From assembly GCA_029857975.1 (NCBI GenBank), contig JAOUFX010000179.1, forward strand, positions 1 to 6,449: DNA of 6,449 bases, read 5' to 3'. Positions within the stretch are counted from its first letter, which is position 1; every line of letters starts with the position of its first letter. This document shows, in pieces, positions 4,861-6,449 of this stretch. The translations under genes and the position numbers were made by a program. This stretch comes from Deltaproteobacteria bacterium. Its GTDB lineage: Bacteria; Desulfobacterota; SM23-61. A model generated the notes under the pieces. It worked only from the letters and a program-made list of their open reading frames with translations, was not told where the DNA came from and searched no databases.

Positions 4861-5547
4861 ATGAAAATGGAATTCATTGAGGCTCGAGATCTACCCGACG
4901 CCTGGTTCCAGTGCGTATACCGTATCCTCGATTCCGGGCATGTGTACGAGATCGATAAAGGGAGCTTCGAAGGGCAGCAACGCCGGGAATTTGATTTTGT
5001 GGTCGTCCAGGTTCATTATCCAGGGACCCGGCCCCTGATTCCGGACATTCCCCCGGGGATCGGAATTCCTGCCCCCACCACCATGGAATACGTGAATCAG
5101 TATATGCGCTATTGGATCACTGACGAGCGTGAAAAAGAAGAAACTTACACCTATGGCGAACGCTTGACGAACCCAAAAATTAATGGGGTTCCCTTAGGAG
5201 TAAACCCCGTTGAGGAAGTGGTCAAGATGTATCAAACCGCAGGTCCGGGAACCAATCAGGCAACCATGGAGGTGGGTATGCCCCAGGACATCATCAACTC
5301 CGATCCCCCCTGTCTGCGTTTGATCGACACCCGCGTCCGTTATGGAAAACTTCATTTTGTAGTTTATTTCCGCTCCTGGGACCTCTGGGCGGGTTTCCCG
5401 GCCAACCTGGCGGGAATTCAACTCCTGAAGGAATACATGGGCCGGCAGATCGGGGTTGAGGACGGGGAGATCATTGCCGTCTCCAAAGGATTGCACCTTT
5501 ACGAATACACCTGGGACTTGGCCAAACTCCGGACCTATCGTTCCTGA
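4861..5547 (+). CDS. thyA: Thymidylate synthase, archaeal (methanogen) type
   Basis: A 228-residue protein that lines up with the active-site half of classical ThyA but belongs to the short, archaeal-type branch. Marks: YTYGERL (96-102); DPPCL with the likely nucleophile C151; FRSWDLWAGFPANLAG (170-185), equivalent to ThyA 'QRSxDxxLGxPFNIA' with R171, S172, D174 and N182; and KGLHLYEY (209-216), equivalent to 'DTHLYSNH' with H212 and Y214, which bind dUMP. It should convert dUMP to dTMP using a methylene-folate or related C1 carrier, as a cytoplasmic dimer. GAGG (4850-4853) is seven bases before the ATG. Divergent from iorA, with no dihydrofolate reductase gene beside it. A dUMP or dCMP hydroxymethylase role is a less likely alternative that the sequence alone cannot exclude. 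Confidence 0.85.
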   Translation: MKMEFIEARDLPDAWFQCVYRILDSGHVYEIDKGSFEGQQRREFDFVVVQVHYPGTRPLIPDIPPGIGIPAPTTMEYVNQYMRYWITDEREKEETYTYGERLTNPKINGVPLGVNPVEEVVKMYQTAGPGTNQATMEVGMPQDIINSDPPCLRLIDTRVRYGKLHFVVYFRSWDLWAGFPANLAGIQLLKEYMGRQIGVEDGEIIAVSKGLHLYEYTWDLAKLRTYRS

Positions 5548-5562
5548 TTAAAAAAATTTTTG

Positions 5563-5735
5563 CCACAGAGGCCACAGAGATCACAGAGTTGGAACCTATA
5601 GATTTAAGGACAAAACAGACTATGCACGTTTATTCTCCCTTAAGCCATAATAATTACGCAACGAATTAAGAGAACACAGAAGGAAAAAAGCATAAAATTT
5701 TTTTTAAAACTCTGTGCTCTCTGGGTCCTCTGTGG
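5563..5735. mobile_element. 173-bp inverted-repeat element with 9-bp CACAGAG units (MITE- or REP-like)
   Basis: The left end (5563-5590) is three 9-bp units of the form NCACAGAGN: CCACAGAGG, CCACAGAGA, TCACAGAGT. The right end (5708-5735) is its reverse complement with only 3 mismatches in 28 bases (CTCTGTG and CCTCTGTGG units). About 117 bp of AT-rich, non-coding sequence lies between, with one more CACAGA at 5675-5680. No transposase and no clear target-site duplication are seen; both ends border AT-rich sequence. The transcript would fold into a long hairpin. It could be a miniature transposable element or a REP-like palindromic repeat. It fills most of the gap between the thymidylate synthase and nudL genes. 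Confidence 0.7.
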
Positions 5736-5746
5736 TTAATTATAAA

Positions 5747-6316
5747 ATGGAAAGAAAGATCAAGGAAATCTTAGCTTCCCGGGTTAAAAATCGCTTCCAA
5801 GAAACGCGGCTGAAGCGCGCGGCGGTTCTTATTCCGCTTTTTATGAAAGATGGCGAGTATCATATTCTTCTCACCAAGCGGACCGACAAAGTAGAACACC
5901 ACAAAGGACAGATATCTTTTCCCGGCGGGCGCCAAGACAAAAAAGACAAAAACCTCCTGGCTACCGCTCTGCGCGAGGCCCAAGAAGAGATGGGGATTGC
6001 CCCCCGGGACGTAAAGATTTTGGGAGAGTTAGACGACTTCTGTACCGCCACAACGGATTTCTGCGTCTCCCCTTTCGTCGCCCTTATCTCTTATCCCTAC
6101 CCATTCAAAGTGAACCCTCACGAAATTGCTGAAGTGATTGCAGCTCCCTTGTCTGCCTTGCGGAAGGAAAGCCATTTACGCCGGGAAATGTGGATGAAGG
6201 ATGGCAAGCCATTCCCCGTTTATTTTTACCAATACCAAAACCATACGATCTGGGGTGCCACAGCCAGGATCTTAAAGCAGTTATTGGATTTGCTTACCCC
6301 TTTGCTTCTATCTTGA
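5747..6316 (+). CDS. nudL: Nudix hydrolase, coenzyme A pyrophosphatase type
   Basis: From the ATG at 5747 the protein has 189 residues. It carries the CoA-pyrophosphatase signature LLTKRTDKVEHHKGQISFPG (41-60) running into the Nudix box GGRQDKKDK...TALREAQEEMGI (60-84), with the catalytic E77, E80 and E81, and the late WGATARIL (169-176). Aspartate takes the place of the first Nudix glutamate (D67), as is usual in this subfamily. It should split CoA and oxidised or acyl-CoA derivatives into 4'-phosphopantetheine and 3',5'-ADP, using Mg or Mn. A GTG at 5714 would add 11 residues but lies inside the inverted-repeat element, so I prefer the ATG. No Shine-Dalgarno sequence precedes it (TTAATTATAAA), which is odd beside the other genes here. 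Its end overlaps a minus-strand gene by 23 bases. Confidence 0.91.
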   Translation: MERKIKEILASRVKNRFQETRLKRAAVLIPLFMKDGEYHILLTKRTDKVEHHKGQISFPGGRQDKKDKNLLATALREAQEEMGIAPRDVKILGELDDFCTATTDFCVSPFVALISYPYPFKVNPHEIAEVIAAPLSALRKESHLRREMWMKDGKPFPVYFYQYQNHTIWGATARILKQLLDLLTPLLLS

Positions 6317-6449
6317 CCTCAAATGTCTTTTTATTGAACCATCCCTCGTATAGAATCAATTCCGGATGATCGCTGAGTGAAGTGTAGTCCTGCACCCTAA
6401 TTTTTTGGGATGCTGCTTTGGACTGATCAAAAACTCTAACCTCGAAGAC
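6294..6449 (-). CDS. Unidentified protein, C-terminal 51 codons (runs off the window)
   Basis: The minus strand is open from the window edge to a TAA at 6294-6296. It reads VFEVRVFDQSKAASQKIRVQ, then DYTSLSDHPELILYEGWFNK and KTFEVKIEAKG. The alternation of charged and hydrophobic residues looks like real beta-strand-rich protein, and no frame on the plus strand competes after nudL ends. I do not recognise the family. The start lies outside the window, so the length is unknown. It is convergent with nudL and overlaps its last 23 bases, so no terminator hairpin fits between them. Confidence 0.6.
   Translation of the reverse strand, partial: VFEVRVFDQSKAASQKIRVQDYTSLSDHPELILYEGWFNKKTFEVKIEAKG

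Overview
This window looks like a stretch of chromosome from an anaerobic bacterium, possibly a member of the old Deltaproteobacteria (Desulfobacterota). The support is a ferredoxin-dependent 2-oxoacid oxidoreductase pair, a bacterial-style ndk, a bacterial CoA-type Nudix hydrolase, good Shine-Dalgarno sites, and a remnant of an integron-type integrase. The taxonomic guess is inference. No tRNA, rRNA or CRISPR array was seen.

Layout. Bases 1-54 hold the start of ndk (minus strand, running off the left edge), followed by its upstream region. Bases 55 to about 660 have no gene I can defend; they hold a two-block upstream element and a strong hairpin at 388-421. From about 670 to 2115, on the plus strand, lies an accessory patch. 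It contains a wrecked tyrosine recombinase of integron-integrase type whose catalytic tyrosine codon is now a stop. Next come a 64-bp attC-like foldable site, an intact small cupin gene, a second degenerate inverted repeat, and a GNAT acetyltransferase gene broken by a one-base deletion. I read this as a decayed integron or a short relic of a cassette array. From 2234 to 4653, on the minus strand, is the iorA-iorB operon (indolepyruvate:ferredoxin oxidoreductase) with a 4-base ATGA overlap. Divergent from it, on the plus strand, is an archaeal-type thymidylate synthase gene (4861-5547). It is followed by a 173-bp inverted-repeat element built from 9-bp CACAGAG units, and then by a nudL-type CoA pyrophosphatase gene (5747-6316). 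The 3' end of an unidentified minus-strand gene (6294-6449) overlaps nudL tail to tail.

How the parts relate. The core genes are housekeeping or central anaerobic metabolism: nucleotide supply (ndk, thymidylate synthase), CoA/nucleotide clean-up (nudL) and aryl-pyruvate oxidation to acyl-CoA with reduced ferredoxin (iorAB). The most interesting non-coding signal is that ndk and iorA, about 4.6 kb apart, share the same upstream architecture. Each has a box GCAAGGGAAAAT and, exactly 15 nt away, an ATGAT-(T)n-ATCAT palindrome, followed nearer the gene by a TTTTTAAAAAGGATA-like block. This suggests a shared promoter or operator, or a dispersed repeat used as a promoter. The other two signals worth testing are the integron relic and the archaeal-type thymidylate synthase in what looks like a bacterial genome.
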